DNA of 38,063 nt, taken from positions 1 to 38,063 of IMG/VR virus record IMGVR_UViG_3300032223_000600; one strand, written 5' to 3'. A program made the translations under genes and the position numbers. The first letter of the stretch is position 1; every line of letters starts with the position of its first letter. The notes beneath the pieces are model-generated. The model did not search any database. It was not told where the DNA came from and saw only the letters and a program-made list of their open reading frames with translations. The stretch is from a virus. Below are positions 1-8,579 of this stretch, piece by piece.

Positions 1-681
1 CTTCAGAGCGTTGATGTCATTGTCAGTCGTACCAACACGCAGTTCAGTTTCAAGAATACGAGTAGCCACGAACTGCAGGGCAGACGGGATAATCAGCTTC
101 TTTGGCTTTGCTGCGATGAGAAGACCACGTTCGTCAGTCCACAGAGAGATCTGAATAACCGCATTTTCCAATGAAGTTTCGTTCAGGTCCGCTGGGGTCG
201 TTGGGACGTTAGAGATGGTGCCGCCGTAGGTCCGAGGATGCGCATTGTTGAACAGGGTCTTACCGTCACCACCTACGTAGTTCGTGTTGAAACCGTTGTT
301 CAGAATGTTAGCGCCCTTAACTTCTTTGGTATACGCCATAGCACGAGCCAGCGCCTTGGTATAACGAGCAGACAGTGAGTCATACAGGTTATCTTCAATA
401 GCTTCTTCCGTCAGGGAGAAACCAAGAGCGATAGTTTCGTGGGTATAGCGAGTAGACCATGCTTCCTGAGCCGCATCGTAAGCGATGGCTGAACCTTCGT
501 TCTTAACAGGAGCTGCACCGAAACCGGAGAGCTTCTGTTCTTCTTCAAAGGAACGCTCGGAGCTTTCAGTCTCGAACAGTTCTTTATACTCTTCACCATA
601 GCGTTCGTATTCAAGACCGAACAAGGCGTTGAGGCCGGGGAGCAGTTCTTTAAGTAACTGCGCGCGTGAGATAGCTGCCAT
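1..681 (-). CDS. Major capsid protein, C-terminus cut by window edge
   Basis: Reading from the ATG at 681 leftwards gives 227 codons without a stop up to base 1, so the gene is incomplete at its 3' end. The protein starts MAAISRAQLLKELLPGLNAL and has a glutamate-rich N-terminal segment, then the stretch AIEDNLYDSLSARYTKALAR and an Asn/Gly-rich loop. This is the typical opening of a large family of podovirus-like major capsid proteins (HK97-type fold expected). It would form the icosahedral shell. An AAGGAG ribosome site lies just upstream of 681. It follows the decoration-like gene by 13 bases and ends the visible head module. Only the C-terminal part is unseen; the assignment rests on family resemblance and position. 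Confidence 0.88.
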   Translation of the reverse strand, partial: MAAISRAQLLKELLPGLNALFGLEYERYGEEYKELFETESSERSFEEEQKLSGFGAAPVKNEGSAIAYDAAQEAWSTRYTHETIALGFSLTEEAIEDNLYDSLSARYTKALARAMAYTKEVKGANILNNGFNTNYVGGDGKTLFNNAHPRTYGGTISNVPTTPADLNETSLENAVIQISLWTDERGLLIAAKPKKLIIPSALQFVATRILETELRVGTTDNDINALK

Positions 682-694
682 TGATGATTACTCC

Positions 695-1330
695 TTAAAT
701 ACCAGTGGTCTGACGGTAGAAATGGAAGCCAGCGTTGTAGGTCACGAGGATCTGCTGGAAAGTACCATCAGAAAGGGCCGTTTCCTTAACAACATCAACA
801 ATACGCAGTGGCAGAGTGTTGGTAGTAGCTGCAGACGCAAGGTTCGCAGATACAGTACTGTTGCCAGTGGTGGTGTTGACTAGAGTAGAAGGCTCGTAGT
901 ATCCAATGTTCTGACCGACGTTAGCCTGAGTAGCACCGCCAGAGGTATAAGCTACGCCAGAAGCGTTGGTTACAGTAATCAAAAAGATTGCATCTGGATC
1001 TTCACAAACAAGAGCCTTAGCATCTGAAGCGGTCGTACCTGAAGCCCAATACTGGGGGGTAACGAAATACTTCAAACCAGTGCTCTGGCTATATTCACAA
1101 CCGAGGAAGATACCAACTGGAGCAGCAGCGAAAGACGCCTTTGCACCTGAAGTGGTGTCAACACGGATGATAGTGCCATCTGTGGTGTAAGTTACAAGAT
1201 CGCCAAACCCGATGTTCTGAGCGTACCCAGAAGCAATAGGGATCTGACGGATCGCCTGATTAAATACACGACCACCAATGAGGTTTACCGGAAGGAAACC
1301 AGCAGGGGCCATATTTGCAGGATATGCCAT
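695..1330 (-). CDS. Putative head decoration / capsid-associated protein
   Basis: This is a 211-aa protein rich in Ala, Thr, Gly and Ser with few charged residues, a composition typical of beta-rich virion surface proteins. It begins MAYPANMAPAGFLPVNLIGG and ends in a predicted beta segment (ILVTYNAGFHFYRQ). It lies directly upstream of the major capsid gene, where tailed phages usually keep a decoration or head-stabilising protein. The start ATG has an AAGGAG site about 6 bases upstream. A perfect -10-like TATAAT sits 35-40 bases before the start. Family membership is inferred from position and composition; a head fibre base or minor capsid protein is possible. Confidence 0.6.
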   Translation of the reverse strand: MAYPANMAPAGFLPVNLIGGRVFNQAIRQIPIASGYAQNIGFGDLVTYTTDGTIIRVDTTSGAKASFAAAPVGIFLGCEYSQSTGLKYFVTPQYWASGTTASDAKALVCEDPDAIFLITVTNASGVAYTSGGATQANVGQNIGYYEPSTLVNTTTGNSTVSANLASAATTNTLPLRIVDVVKETALSDGTFQQILVTYNAGFHFYRQTTGI

Positions 1331-1363
1331 ATAGAACTCCTTAAATATTTAAATACGGCCCCG

Positions 1364-1369
1364 ATTATA
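1364..1369 (-). promoter_or_regulatory. Candidate internal -10 box for the capsid genes
   Basis: The minus strand reads TATAAT here, in the only sizeable gap (about 40 bases) in the head operon, just after the stop of the 154-aa gene and 35-40 bases before the decoration gene. No convincing -35 is visible at 16-18 bases. It could give extra transcription of the decoration and capsid genes, which are needed in high copy number. This is a weak call based on the -10 and placement. Confidence 0.3.
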
Positions 1370-1370
1370 C

Positions 1371-1835
1371 TCAGGCACCGCTACCAAAAGATACTTTACT
1401 TTTGCCTTCTCTAAAGAGAGGCATCCGAGGATCATTTTCGCGCAGGAAGTTGCTGTCAACAGACTGCGTTTGTCTTTGGGTCATGTCTTCATAATATTCA
1501 CGACGAGAATCAGCCATTTCCTGAGTCGTCTTACAAAGAACAAGACCGCCAATCTCGATAAGATCAGCCGTAGGGACTAAACCAAAAGCCGCAAAATCCG
1601 AACTAATTTCTGGGTGGTCTGAAGATTTGCAGGGTACCCAACCTTCGCGCCGCGCGCGGGCCATATTACCCGGATCAGATTGTCCCATCATTGAAGCCCG
1701 AATCCATCGAAATCTATAACCATCTTGTGGAGCGGGTGAAGGTAAGTCATGCGCAGGCTTCCAAGAAACCTGACGAACTTCTTTTTCCCGTGATTCCGCA
1801 GAGCGGGCCTTTCTCAGATCAATATTATCAGCCAT
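1371..1835 (-). CDS. Conserved head-module protein of unknown function
   Basis: This 154-aa soluble protein is charged (about a quarter Arg, Lys, Glu and Asp). It contains the segment DGYRFRWIRASMMGQSDPGN, followed by a GWVPCK turn and a C-terminal half with a repeated Glu/Arg helix. Similar proteins occur between scaffold and capsid genes of podovirus-like phages from environmental collections, so a structural or assembly role is inferred. Its ATG overlaps the end of the scaffold candidate by 8 bases, which suggests translational coupling. No catalytic motif is visible. Confidence 0.6.
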   Translation of the reverse strand: MADNIDLRKARSAESREKEVRQVSWKPAHDLPSPAPQDGYRFRWIRASMMGQSDPGNMARARREGWVPCKSSDHPEISSDFAAFGLVPTADLIEIGGLVLCKTTQEMADSRREYYEDMTQRQTQSVDSNFLRENDPRMPLFREGKSKVSFGSGA

Positions 1836-2763
1836 TTATAGTTGCTCCTTTTGATGCGTGCTTGGCGTAAACTTCGAGCGGAACACCAAGACGTTTAGCA
1901 ATTGCGACTTGCGATGCGGTCAGCGTGACTTTTTTTGAAGCAGCAGTTCTACCTGCAGGTGCCACGGGTGACGACTTCTTGGGTCGATTAAATTTTTCAG
2001 GGAATCGCTTCTGAATACCGCCGTCAATGGCCTGATAGTACTCGTCTGAAGTTGGATCAAACCCTTCATTAACCAATCTCTGGTGCAGTCCATAAGCCAA
2101 CGAGGTCATTTCCTCATCTTTCCCGAACCAAGGGTTGCGTGTCGCCCAATCTTCTGCACGGGGATCACGAGGTACGGGAGCCTGATATTCTGGTTGTGGC
2201 TGATTATATACAGGTTGCTGAGTCGTTTGTAAAGGGGTAGTGTTTTGCCTTACAAAATTCTGCACGTTGTCGTATAAACGGCTTTTCTGAACCGTCAGTT
2301 CACTAATTTCTTTCTGTGCGGACAGCGTGCCTTCAGTATCCCCACTTTCATATGCCCGACGATACTTATCTTCCGCCAGCTTTTCCTGATACTCCAGCTT
2401 AGAGAACGACTCTTTAGTAAACTCTTGCTGCCCATAGTTCAACGTATTATGCAGGCGCTGATTTTCCTCAAGGATAGACTGCGCTATGCGGATAGCTTCG
2501 GCATTTTGACGTTCAAGAGCTTCCTTAGCACGACGTTCATCGTGCATACGGTGGTTTAACTGATTGATCCGCTTTTGAACTTTATCTGAGTAGTGCTCTA
2601 ACTCATCTTCCTGTTCTTCGGTTTCCTTAGCACTAAGTGCTGGTCGGCCTCGATCTTCTTCAGGAGTGTCGTCAATAACTTCAACCTCAATACCACCATC
2701 GTCCTCTTCACCCTGCAGGTGCTTTGGGATTTCAAAATCTTCGTTAATAATCTCTTTAGCCAT
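1828..2763 (-). CDS. Putative capsid scaffolding protein
   Basis: This 311-aa protein has a very acidic N-terminus (about residues 1-55, including GEEDDGG and DDTPEED), a long heptad-like coiled coil at about residues 55-175 (EHYSDKVQKRINQLNHRM and following), a Gln/Pro-rich linker near 180-205 and a basic C-terminal tail (NRPKKSS... AASKK). An acidic helical body with a basic C-terminal helix-forming end is the classic scaffold layout, and the gene lies between portal and capsid. The scaffold would guide shell assembly and then leave. No protease gene is seen nearby, so release without cleavage is possible. The assignment is architectural; sequence similarity alone would not prove it. Confidence 0.65.
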   Translation of the reverse strand: MAKEIINEDFEIPKHLQGEEDDGGIEVEVIDDTPEEDRGRPALSAKETEEQEDELEHYSDKVQKRINQLNHRMHDERRAKEALERQNAEAIRIAQSILEENQRLHNTLNYGQQEFTKESFSKLEYQEKLAEDKYRRAYESGDTEGTLSAQKEISELTVQKSRLYDNVQNFVRQNTTPLQTTQQPVYNQPQPEYQAPVPRDPRAEDWATRNPWFGKDEEMTSLAYGLHQRLVNEGFDPTSDEYYQAIDGGIQKRFPEKFNRPKKSSPVAPAGRTAASKKVTLTASQVAIAKRLGVPLEVYAKHASKGATING

Positions 2764-2771
2764 GATAACTC

Positions 2772-3161
2772 CTAGTAAGCGCGGTTAATACCGCGTGGAT
2801 CAAGCACCGTGCCTTCAATCTGGTCATCGTTCACCATGATAAATTCCTTACCATTAGCGGAAAAACGAGAACCTGAATACGCCCGAAGTAACACAAAATC
2901 GCCTACCTTACACCAAGGGCCAGTAGGAAACTTCTCTTCATCTTTATAGGCCAAATCGCCTACTTTAATGACAAACCCAATTACAGCACCCGCTTCTTCT
3001 TTGCGCAGAAACTCAGAAGGTTTAAGAATGCCGCCTTCGGTTTTCTCTTCGATTTCTGGCTTGACGACGAGGATTTTATACCCCACAGGATCTGGTAATT
3101 GCGCTGCCAGTTTGTCACTTGTTTCTACCGTCTTGGATACGTCAATGTTTGCTGCAGACAT
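2772..3161 (-). CDS. GroES-like co-chaperonin (Cpn10)
   Basis: This 129-aa protein carries the Cpn10 signature: residues about 26-120 contain YKILVVKPEIEEKTEGGILK, then GAVIGFVIKVG, then GDFVLLRAYSGSRF and GKEFIMVNDDQIEGTV. The GGIL tripeptide-plus-Leu at about 43-46 matches the mobile-loop hydrophobic anchor that docks on GroEL. It is longer than bacterial GroES (about 97 aa) because of a 20-residue N-terminal extension and an insertion near residues 70-82. Phage co-chaperonins such as T4 Gp31 pair with host GroEL to fold the capsid protein, and this gene sits inside the head module, consistent with that job. It follows the 61-aa gene with a 1-base overlap. Confidence 0.88.
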   Translation of the reverse strand: MSAANIDVSKTVETSDKLAAQLPDPVGYKILVVKPEIEEKTEGGILKPSEFLRKEEAGAVIGFVIKVGDLAYKDEEKFPTGPWCKVGDFVLLRAYSGSRFSANGKEFIMVNDDQIEGTVLDPRGINRAY

Positions 3162-3346
3162 TAGTCTTCCTCATCGTACTTTTGCAGGTCTTTCAGTCTT
3201 TCGAGCGCAGAGGTCAGACCCGTAATCACCCCTACCAAATGCCGATAATCGGCATAATCATTAACAGCGCCCATCACAAGGGCGTTTGAGCGCGAACTAA
3301 TCGCGTCTTCCAATTCTTCACGCAGTACATCAAGTACAGTTTTCAT
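3161..3346 (-). CDS. Small conserved head-module protein, unknown function
   Basis: This 61-aa, mostly helical acidic protein (MKTVLDVLREELEDAISSRS, ending LQKYDEED) shows no cysteine, membrane segment or enzyme motif. Small helical proteins at this position, directly after the portal gene, recur in related phages, and the reading frame is tightly packed between portal and co-chaperonin with 8 bases on one side and a 1-base overlap on the other. A role as assembly accessory is only an inference from context. Confidence 0.6.
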   Translation of the reverse strand: MKTVLDVLREELEDAISSRSNALVMGAVNDYADYRHLVGVITGLTSALERLKDLQKYDEED

Positions 3347-3354
3347 TTAGCACC

Positions 3355-5802
3355 TTACATGGATGGTTTAGGAGGCATAGGCGGTGCAGGTGGTGCACCG
3401 GGAACAGGAGGCTGCATAGGCGGCTGTTGCGCCGCCATTTCTTGCTGTTTCGTAGCAAGATCCATCCCTTTAAATAACCCTTCGACTTTAGCGTCTTGAT
3501 TATGAAGCATCAGTTTTGCTTCGTTGTTAATCATGGCGATTTCTTTCTGGGCTTCGAGTTTCTTAAGTTCAATTTCTTTCTTGTCATGCAGTTCCTGCTC
3601 TCTTAATTGCAGGTCTTTCTGCTGCATCTGCATAACAGGATCTTGCGCCGCCTGTTGGTTTTGCTGCGCTTGGGCTTCACTTTGATGCTGTTGGAGTACC
3701 CGCTGTGCCGCAGCTGCTGCAAGTTGTGATATCTGATTCTCAAGCTCTGGAGATAACTCTTCCTTCGGATCTGGTAAGGAAACACCCAATTGTTTCTCAA
3801 TTTCACGGCGGTATTGGAACCCAACGTGCTCCATAATATGCGCCTGTGCGGCCTGCTGAATAGCCTGTGCTTGTGGGTTTTGACCAATAAGTTGCGCAAA
3901 TTTGGGGTCTTGCATAGCTGCTTGATGCACAGCTAAATGCGCTTCGTGATCTTGTTCGATAAACGCCTTAACAGGCTTAATCTTGAGAATATTCATATTC
4001 TCCGTCACAGGATCTGTCGGTTTTTGGTCGTCTTCGACAATAATGATCTTATCCGCATCCTTAATCCCCATGACCTCTAGCATCTGGCGGTGTAATTCAG
4101 CGAGGTTATAAATCTGAGGGGCCATCTGGGCTAACTGAATAGCCGCCTGATATTGAATAATACGCTGCGCCATCGTGCTGGCATTGGGATCTGCCACCGG
4201 AATAATATCAACCATGTCGTAATCTGACTTTTTGGCTGATGGAGAAGCGTCATAATCCGGCGTATATTCGTATTCTGGGGCGGTATATTCCTTAATGAGG
4301 TGCGCAATGAGCTTAAATTCTTGCTCCATAGACGCATATACACGCGCTTGGATAGCCGACATCACTTTGAGCGTGCGCTCAAGAATTGCAAGGGTAGTAC
4401 CTACCGGAGCTTCGCCATTCATCATGTCTGGCTTAACATCCGCAACCGCTGCAAGTCTACGACCTTCCTCAACTACATTCTGCAGGAGAGTAAACAGCGT
4501 TTGAGATGGCTCTTTATAGGGTAGGGGTAGGATATTATCCCGAATGCTGGATGATGGAACATCCACATCTCTCCACTCACCGGGCATGATGGGAGTATCA
4601 TCGCCCTTAATACGGAGACCCCGTGACTTTAAACCTCCGGGGAGGTTCGATAGCGTGCCAGCATCAATCAACTGACGCACAATAGACGTTGCGCTCTTAG
4701 CAAACCCACCAATTAGGTGAATCAAACCGTACCCATAGGACCCAAATCCGGGGATATACGTGTATTGCACAAAGTGCTGGTTAGGCTGCTTAAACGGATC
4801 ACTTTCGTCGTAATTACGACGGATAGACAGTACTTCTTGCGTGCCTTTCTCTATAGTGACGATATATGGCAAGGCAATCCCTGTCTCTTCCCCAGTATCT
4901 GGGTCTACATCTTCATAACCCTCAAGGTCAAGCTCAGTGTGGATCTCCAGTATCCGGTACCTGTCGTCCTTGATAGCACTAAACCCATCCGCTTCGTCTT
5001 TGCGTTTCTGGATGTCATCAAATTCTTTGTTGGCTTCGCCAAGCTCCACATCCCTATAGAACCCTGCGTATTGCAGTTTCTTAACTTCGTTCTTGGTCTT
5101 ACGCATAACATGCGTAATGCGTGGTGCGGTACGCGCATCACTAGCCCCATAGGGGATATAAAGGTCTTCCGCAGGGACAAACATCGACACCTGACGATTC
5201 ATCGTCGGGTCAAAATACACTTTCTTAAACGCGGCACCCGCCAGCGCCAAAGACCACAACATCTTTTCATGTTCAGGACGGAATTCCTGCATCTTTTCCG
5301 TCAGCTGGTAGTTCATGTCATCTACAACACGGGCGGCAGCTTCTTGGGTATCCCTGTCATCTTTACCAATAACTTTAGCCCTAACGGGTCCCTGTGCCGG
5401 AAACGTCTCCGCAATCATTTCTGACTGGAATCTGATAGCAGCCTCCGTCAACATAGGGTGGTAGACACCACAAGCCCCTTCCCACGGTTCGCTACGATCC
5501 TCGATCTTCAACCCCAACAAATCCAAACCATCTACATAGGTCTGTTCCCACTCTTTGCGGGCGTTGCGGTCATTCTCAAACTCTTCCAGCAAATCAGAAG
5601 CCAAACTCTGCAGTGCAGAGTCATCAATATATTCCGCAAGGTTTGCATCAAATGAGGGTTCTTCCTCAATCTCTACCTCGATATCAAAAATATCTTCACC
5701 ATCATCAGGCCCAATGTTGACCTCAATTGGTTGGTCGTCTTGCTCCGTTAGAAACGGACTTTGTGGGAGTAGGGCTTTATCAATACTGGAAGGTGCTGTC
5801 AT
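3355..5802 (-). CDS. Portal protein (podovirus-type, large)
   Basis: This 815-aa protein would form the dodecameric ring at the capsid vertex through which DNA enters and leaves. Residues about 85-600 form the portal core: EWEQTYVDGLDLLGLKIEDR, then GACGVYHPMLTEAAIRFQSE, then a clip/stem region with YIPGFGSYGYGLIHLIGGFA and SATSIVRQLIDAGTLSNLPG. The C-terminal 200 residues are Gln- and Ala-rich and strongly helical, as in the barrel or crown of P22-like portals, ending in a Pro-rich tail. Length and the acidic N-terminus fit podovirus portals. It lies three genes after the large terminase. Several short antisense frames across it are shadows. Confidence 0.9.
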   Translation of the reverse strand: MTAPSSIDKALLPQSPFLTEQDDQPIEVNIGPDDGEDIFDIEVEIEEEPSFDANLAEYIDDSALQSLASDLLEEFENDRNARKEWEQTYVDGLDLLGLKIEDRSEPWEGACGVYHPMLTEAAIRFQSEMIAETFPAQGPVRAKVIGKDDRDTQEAAARVVDDMNYQLTEKMQEFRPEHEKMLWSLALAGAAFKKVYFDPTMNRQVSMFVPAEDLYIPYGASDARTAPRITHVMRKTKNEVKKLQYAGFYRDVELGEANKEFDDIQKRKDEADGFSAIKDDRYRILEIHTELDLEGYEDVDPDTGEETGIALPYIVTIEKGTQEVLSIRRNYDESDPFKQPNQHFVQYTYIPGFGSYGYGLIHLIGGFAKSATSIVRQLIDAGTLSNLPGGLKSRGLRIKGDDTPIMPGEWRDVDVPSSSIRDNILPLPYKEPSQTLFTLLQNVVEEGRRLAAVADVKPDMMNGEAPVGTTLAILERTLKVMSAIQARVYASMEQEFKLIAHLIKEYTAPEYEYTPDYDASPSAKKSDYDMVDIIPVADPNASTMAQRIIQYQAAIQLAQMAPQIYNLAELHRQMLEVMGIKDADKIIIVEDDQKPTDPVTENMNILKIKPVKAFIEQDHEAHLAVHQAAMQDPKFAQLIGQNPQAQAIQQAAQAHIMEHVGFQYRREIEKQLGVSLPDPKEELSPELENQISQLAAAAAQRVLQQHQSEAQAQQNQQAAQDPVMQMQQKDLQLREQELHDKKEIELKKLEAQKEIAMINNEAKLMLHNQDAKVEGLFKGMDLATKQQEMAAQQPPMQPPVPGAPPAPPMPPKPSM

Positions 5803-5811
5803 GGTATTACC

Positions 5812-6333
5812 TTAAAGAATGTCGATCAGTTTTTCGAGATAATGCAGCGCCTTCTGGTAGTCTTCTTTTGCTGGACCCTTGGTGCCTGCACGCATTATAT
5901 ACTTCAACGCGTTACCTCGATAGAATCCCTTAGCCTGAGCGTGTTCAAAGTTTGTGTCAATCACATCCCAAGGTTGAATCTTCATATCGACGTAGTGTGT
6001 CCCTGCAATTTGGTACGCCTCTGGCGGAGTTGGTTCTGGTTCAGGTTCAGGTTCTGGGTAGTAAGCGTTAGCTGCGCCTAACTCTTCCTCTATGTATTTT
6101 ATGTTTTGACACGCCTCGTACTGTTCTTTGGTCCGCTTCCGCGCTTTTTCTACGGCGTCCTTTATAACGTAATTCTCAACACCAAACTCTTCTCTAAACT
6201 TCGCGTCTTCTACGGGATCTGGGTACCAGCGGCTGTAATCTCTGTCGGTCACTGCTTCTTTTCTCTTAAACAACGCTTCAAACTCTTCAGTTGTCACGAT
6301 AGGCTCCCTTAAGTGTATATACAGTGGTTTCAT
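5812..6333 (-). CDS. DUF3310 domain protein
   Basis: This 173-aa protein ends in a DUF3310 (SaV-like) domain at about residues 105-173: YQIAGTHYVDMKIQPWDVID, then FYRGNALKYIMRAGTKG and a closing YQKALHYLEKLID helix. Phage members are often annotated as nucleotide kinases, but the biochemical role is not established, and I see no P-loop. The N-terminal half is charged and ends in a Glu-Pro repeat (about residues 94-102) encoded by repeated six-base units, a likely flexible linker. The ATG at 6333 shares one base with the terminase stop (TGATG), so it is coupled; a TTG one codon upstream is an alternative. Its place between terminase and portal is unusual, since DUF3310 genes more often lie in early regions. 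Confidence 0.8.
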   Translation of the reverse strand: MKPLYIHLREPIVTTEEFEALFKRKEAVTDRDYSRWYPDPVEDAKFREEFGVENYVIKDAVEKARKRTKEQYEACQNIKYIEEELGAANAYYPEPEPEPEPTPPEAYQIAGTHYVDMKIQPWDVIDTNFEHAQAKGFYRGNALKYIMRAGTKGPAKEDYQKALHYLEKLIDIL

Positions 6334-7847
6334 CAATAATAAGCCGCTTTTCGTGCTCGATAGTAGGAGTAGTCTTCGTCTTTCTCATCTTGTTTAGTGC
6401 CAATAAATCCTCCAGACCTGAAGCGAGACAAAGCCAAGCTAACGCAATCCACAAAGTCATCATGACGACCAGCAGGGAACGCAGCGACCTCATCAATTAC
6501 TTCCTCCGCCCAACGAGTTCCGGGTGCCCACACTCTACCAGAAGCAAAAATATCAGCAACTGCGTTTAAGCGCGTGATTTTATCGTTGCCTTTTGACGGC
6601 GTAAATTCTTGTACAGGAATACCCATGCGCCGCATTTCGTAAATCAACGGTGCTCCAGAAGCCTTCTTTTCAACAATGATGCTATCGGGTTCCCATTCTT
6701 TGTAAAACTCCACCACTCGCTTTTTTAAATCTGGAAACTCTAACCGCTCACGCCACGCTTCAAGCAAAATCAAATGCGCTTGGTCATCTTCAGGGTTAGT
6801 CCATATACCAAACACGACAATAGCACTGTAGTCGGCAGATTTCTTTTTCTCGAACGCGGTGTCCAACGTCATCAGAACGAAGTCAACAGCAGGGGGTTTC
6901 TTTTCTTTCCATTCTTGCCACCAGTCGCGCTTGATGATGGCATTGGCTTCTGCGGTGGGTTGTTGCTGATACTGGGCTTGCCACTTAGAGGGCGGGATTT
7001 CGGCTTTTACCGCTTGTAACTCTTCTATACTCCAGAACTCAGGCCAAAGTGGTTTACCACTAGGTAAAATAGCCGGGAATTCAATGACTTCCCATTTGTC
7101 GCCGTTGTTTGCAGCGCTGTGTTCAAGAATCTGCCCGGTCAGGTCCCTCATGGACCATCGAGTCATTACGATAATTATGGCACCGCCCGGTTGTAAACGC
7201 TGCCGGGGACCGGATGTGTACCACGAAAATACTTTGTCATAGACTTCGGGGTTGAACTGTGCAAGTACTGCTTCTCCTTCTGAGTGGGGATCATCAATGA
7301 TAAGAAGGTCAGCACCACGGCCAGTAACGGTACCACCGACACCCGAAGCAAAATATTCTCCATTAAAGTTCGTATTCCATCGTCCTGCAGCTTTCGAGTC
7401 AGTTCTGAGTTCAAGTTCTGGAAAAATTCTTTTATATTCATCGCTATCTACCAAGTTACGCACCTTACGGCCAAAACCTTCAGCCAATTCGGCGGTGTTA
7501 GAAATCTGCATGATCTTTTTCTTTGGGTATTGCCCAAGGAACCACGCGGGGAGTAGATATGATGCAAACTCTGACTTGGTATGTCGAGGCCCCAAATTGA
7601 TAATAATCCGTTTCTTCTCACCTCTTGCAACGGCCTCAAACAACTTGGCAATGCGTCTGTGATGCGCACCTGAAATAAAGTCAGGCCATACGGAATTAGT
7701 GAAAGCAATGAAATCTTTACGGGATAGTTCTCGCTCCTTGCGCAAGGCAAGTTCACCCATCAGTTCAGTAAGCCGTTTCTTTTCCTCTGCAGAAGCTACG
7801 CTAAGGACTTTCTCGTACTCTTCAGGCGATATTTCTATGTCTAGCAT
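6333..7847 (-). CDS. terL: Terminase large subunit
   Basis: This 504-aa packaging motor has both domains. The ATPase carries a variant Walker A at residues 86-92 (GPRHTKS) and Walker B at about 181-187 (LLIIDDP), with the coupling-type VMTRW segment at about 228-231. The C-terminal RNase H-like nuclease has Asp residues at about 329 (LMTLDTAF) and 339 (SADYSAIV), and the late HDDFVDC motif near the end. It cuts and pumps phage DNA into the prohead through the portal. It starts at an ATG overlapping the small terminase stop by one base (TAATG). The protein is complete with all expected acidic residues. Confidence 0.95.
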   Translation of the reverse strand: MLDIEISPEEYEKVLSVASAEEKKRLTELMGELALRKERELSRKDFIAFTNSVWPDFISGAHHRRIAKLFEAVARGEKKRIIINLGPRHTKSEFASYLLPAWFLGQYPKKKIMQISNTAELAEGFGRKVRNLVDSDEYKRIFPELELRTDSKAAGRWNTNFNGEYFASGVGGTVTGRGADLLIIDDPHSEGEAVLAQFNPEVYDKVFSWYTSGPRQRLQPGGAIIIVMTRWSMRDLTGQILEHSAANNGDKWEVIEFPAILPSGKPLWPEFWSIEELQAVKAEIPPSKWQAQYQQQPTAEANAIIKRDWWQEWKEKKPPAVDFVLMTLDTAFEKKKSADYSAIVVFGIWTNPEDDQAHLILLEAWRERLEFPDLKKRVVEFYKEWEPDSIIVEKKASGAPLIYEMRRMGIPVQEFTPSKGNDKITRLNAVADIFASGRVWAPGTRWAEEVIDEVAAFPAGRHDDFVDCVSLALSRFRSGGFIGTKQDEKDEDYSYYRARKAAYY

Positions 7848-8356
7848 TAGGTACGTACCGCCTCACCCTCAATCACGCGCTCTTGGGCCTTAGAAAGCAG
7901 CTGCTGAAACATGCTGCGTAAGTCTTTTTTCAACTCTTCGTCGGTGACATTGGTTACGCTGATTTCTTTTCTTTCGACCATCATGTTAGCCGCACATGAT
8001 TTGGCAATGGAGTCTAGGGCCGCTTTAGCTACTTTGGGGTCTGGGTCGTTGGCTTGCTGATACCACTTTGTAAGTACGAAATTACGCCATTGCCCTTCCG
8101 TTACGGGCATATCAAAAGCATATTCAGAAAAGGCTTTACGCAAGTATCGTTCTGCAGCAACGCTGGGTGCGGGCGATGTTTTGGCTCCTTCTGCTACCGT
8201 TTTATTTATCCACGCATGGTCTTCGTAGGTTAAGGGTGTTACCTCATCTTCGGGGATATTGTGGTTTTGGAACGCAGGGGATGAGAGCACCGCGGCAGCG
8301 TGTGCAGCAGGTGTTTTGCCGAAAGGAAGTACAAAGTCTTCGGGGGTGTCTTTCAT
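7847..8356 (-). CDS. Putative terminase small subunit
   Basis: This 169-aa helical protein lies immediately before the large terminase, with TAATG coupling. It has a proline/alanine-rich N-terminus, a central helical region (WRNFVLTKWYQQANDPDPKV) and a C-terminal coiled coil (ELKKDLRSMFQQLLSKAQER) suited to oligomerisation. Small terminases recognise the packaging site and are poorly conserved, so the call rests on position and shape. The ATG at 8356 is chosen; a TTG at 8389 would add 11 residues. Neither has a clear ribosome site, which fits the short leader expected from the candidate promoter at 8389-8417. Confidence 0.65.
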   Translation of the reverse strand: MKDTPEDFVLPFGKTPAAHAAAVLSSPAFQNHNIPEDEVTPLTYEDHAWINKTVAEGAKTSPAPSVAAERYLRKAFSEYAFDMPVTEGQWRNFVLTKWYQQANDPDPKVAKAALDSIAKSCAANMMVERKEISVTNVTDEELKKDLRSMFQQLLSKAQERVIEGEAVRT

Positions 8357-8388
8357 TTTGTGCAGAGTATGGAGGCTCAGATTGGGCA

Positions 8389-8417
8389 AGGCTAGTACGG
8401 ATTTAAGGGGCTGTCAA
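8389..8417 (-). promoter_or_regulatory. Candidate sigma-70-like promoter for the late head operon
   Basis: On the minus strand a perfect -35 TTGACA (8417-8412) is followed after 17 bases by TAGCCT (8394-8389), which matches 3 of 6 bases of the -10 consensus. Transcription would start near 8382, about 26 bases before the small terminase ATG. A weak -10 would fit a late promoter needing help. Evidence is sequence match and position only. Confidence 0.45.
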
Positions 8418-8446
8418 GCGGTTAAGGTAGGGTTAAGAAGTTGTGG

Positions 8447-8462
8447 TGTACAAAGTTTACAT
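8447..8462 (-). promoter_or_regulatory. Dyad motif shared with the helicase upstream region
   Basis: The 16 bases read ATGTAAACTTTGTACA on the minus strand. The identical 16-mer occurs on the plus strand at 24256-24271, and its core TGTAAACTTTG again at 25898-25908. All three lie in gaps before genes. The half sites TGTA and TACA are symmetric around a 7-base centre, as in operator sites. A phage regulator site or part of a promoter is inferred. Confidence 0.4.
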
Positions 8463-8579
8463 AAAAAGGTTTTGGGAAATTATATAAATTTTTGGGGTTT
8501 TTGTTTTGAAAAAGGCATGGGGGTGTTTTGGTGGGAAATAGTATTTGAGCGTGCAGATCATTATTACTGTCGAAACGCG

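Noticed and set aside
4717-5424. 235-codon open frame on the plus strand opposite the portal gene
   Set aside because: It lies wholly antisense to a well-supported portal gene, has no ribosome site and a composition typical of a shadow frame.
7252-7662. 136-codon plus-strand frame opposite the large terminase
   Set aside because: It is fully antisense to the terminase ATPase region and is Ser-rich shadow coding.
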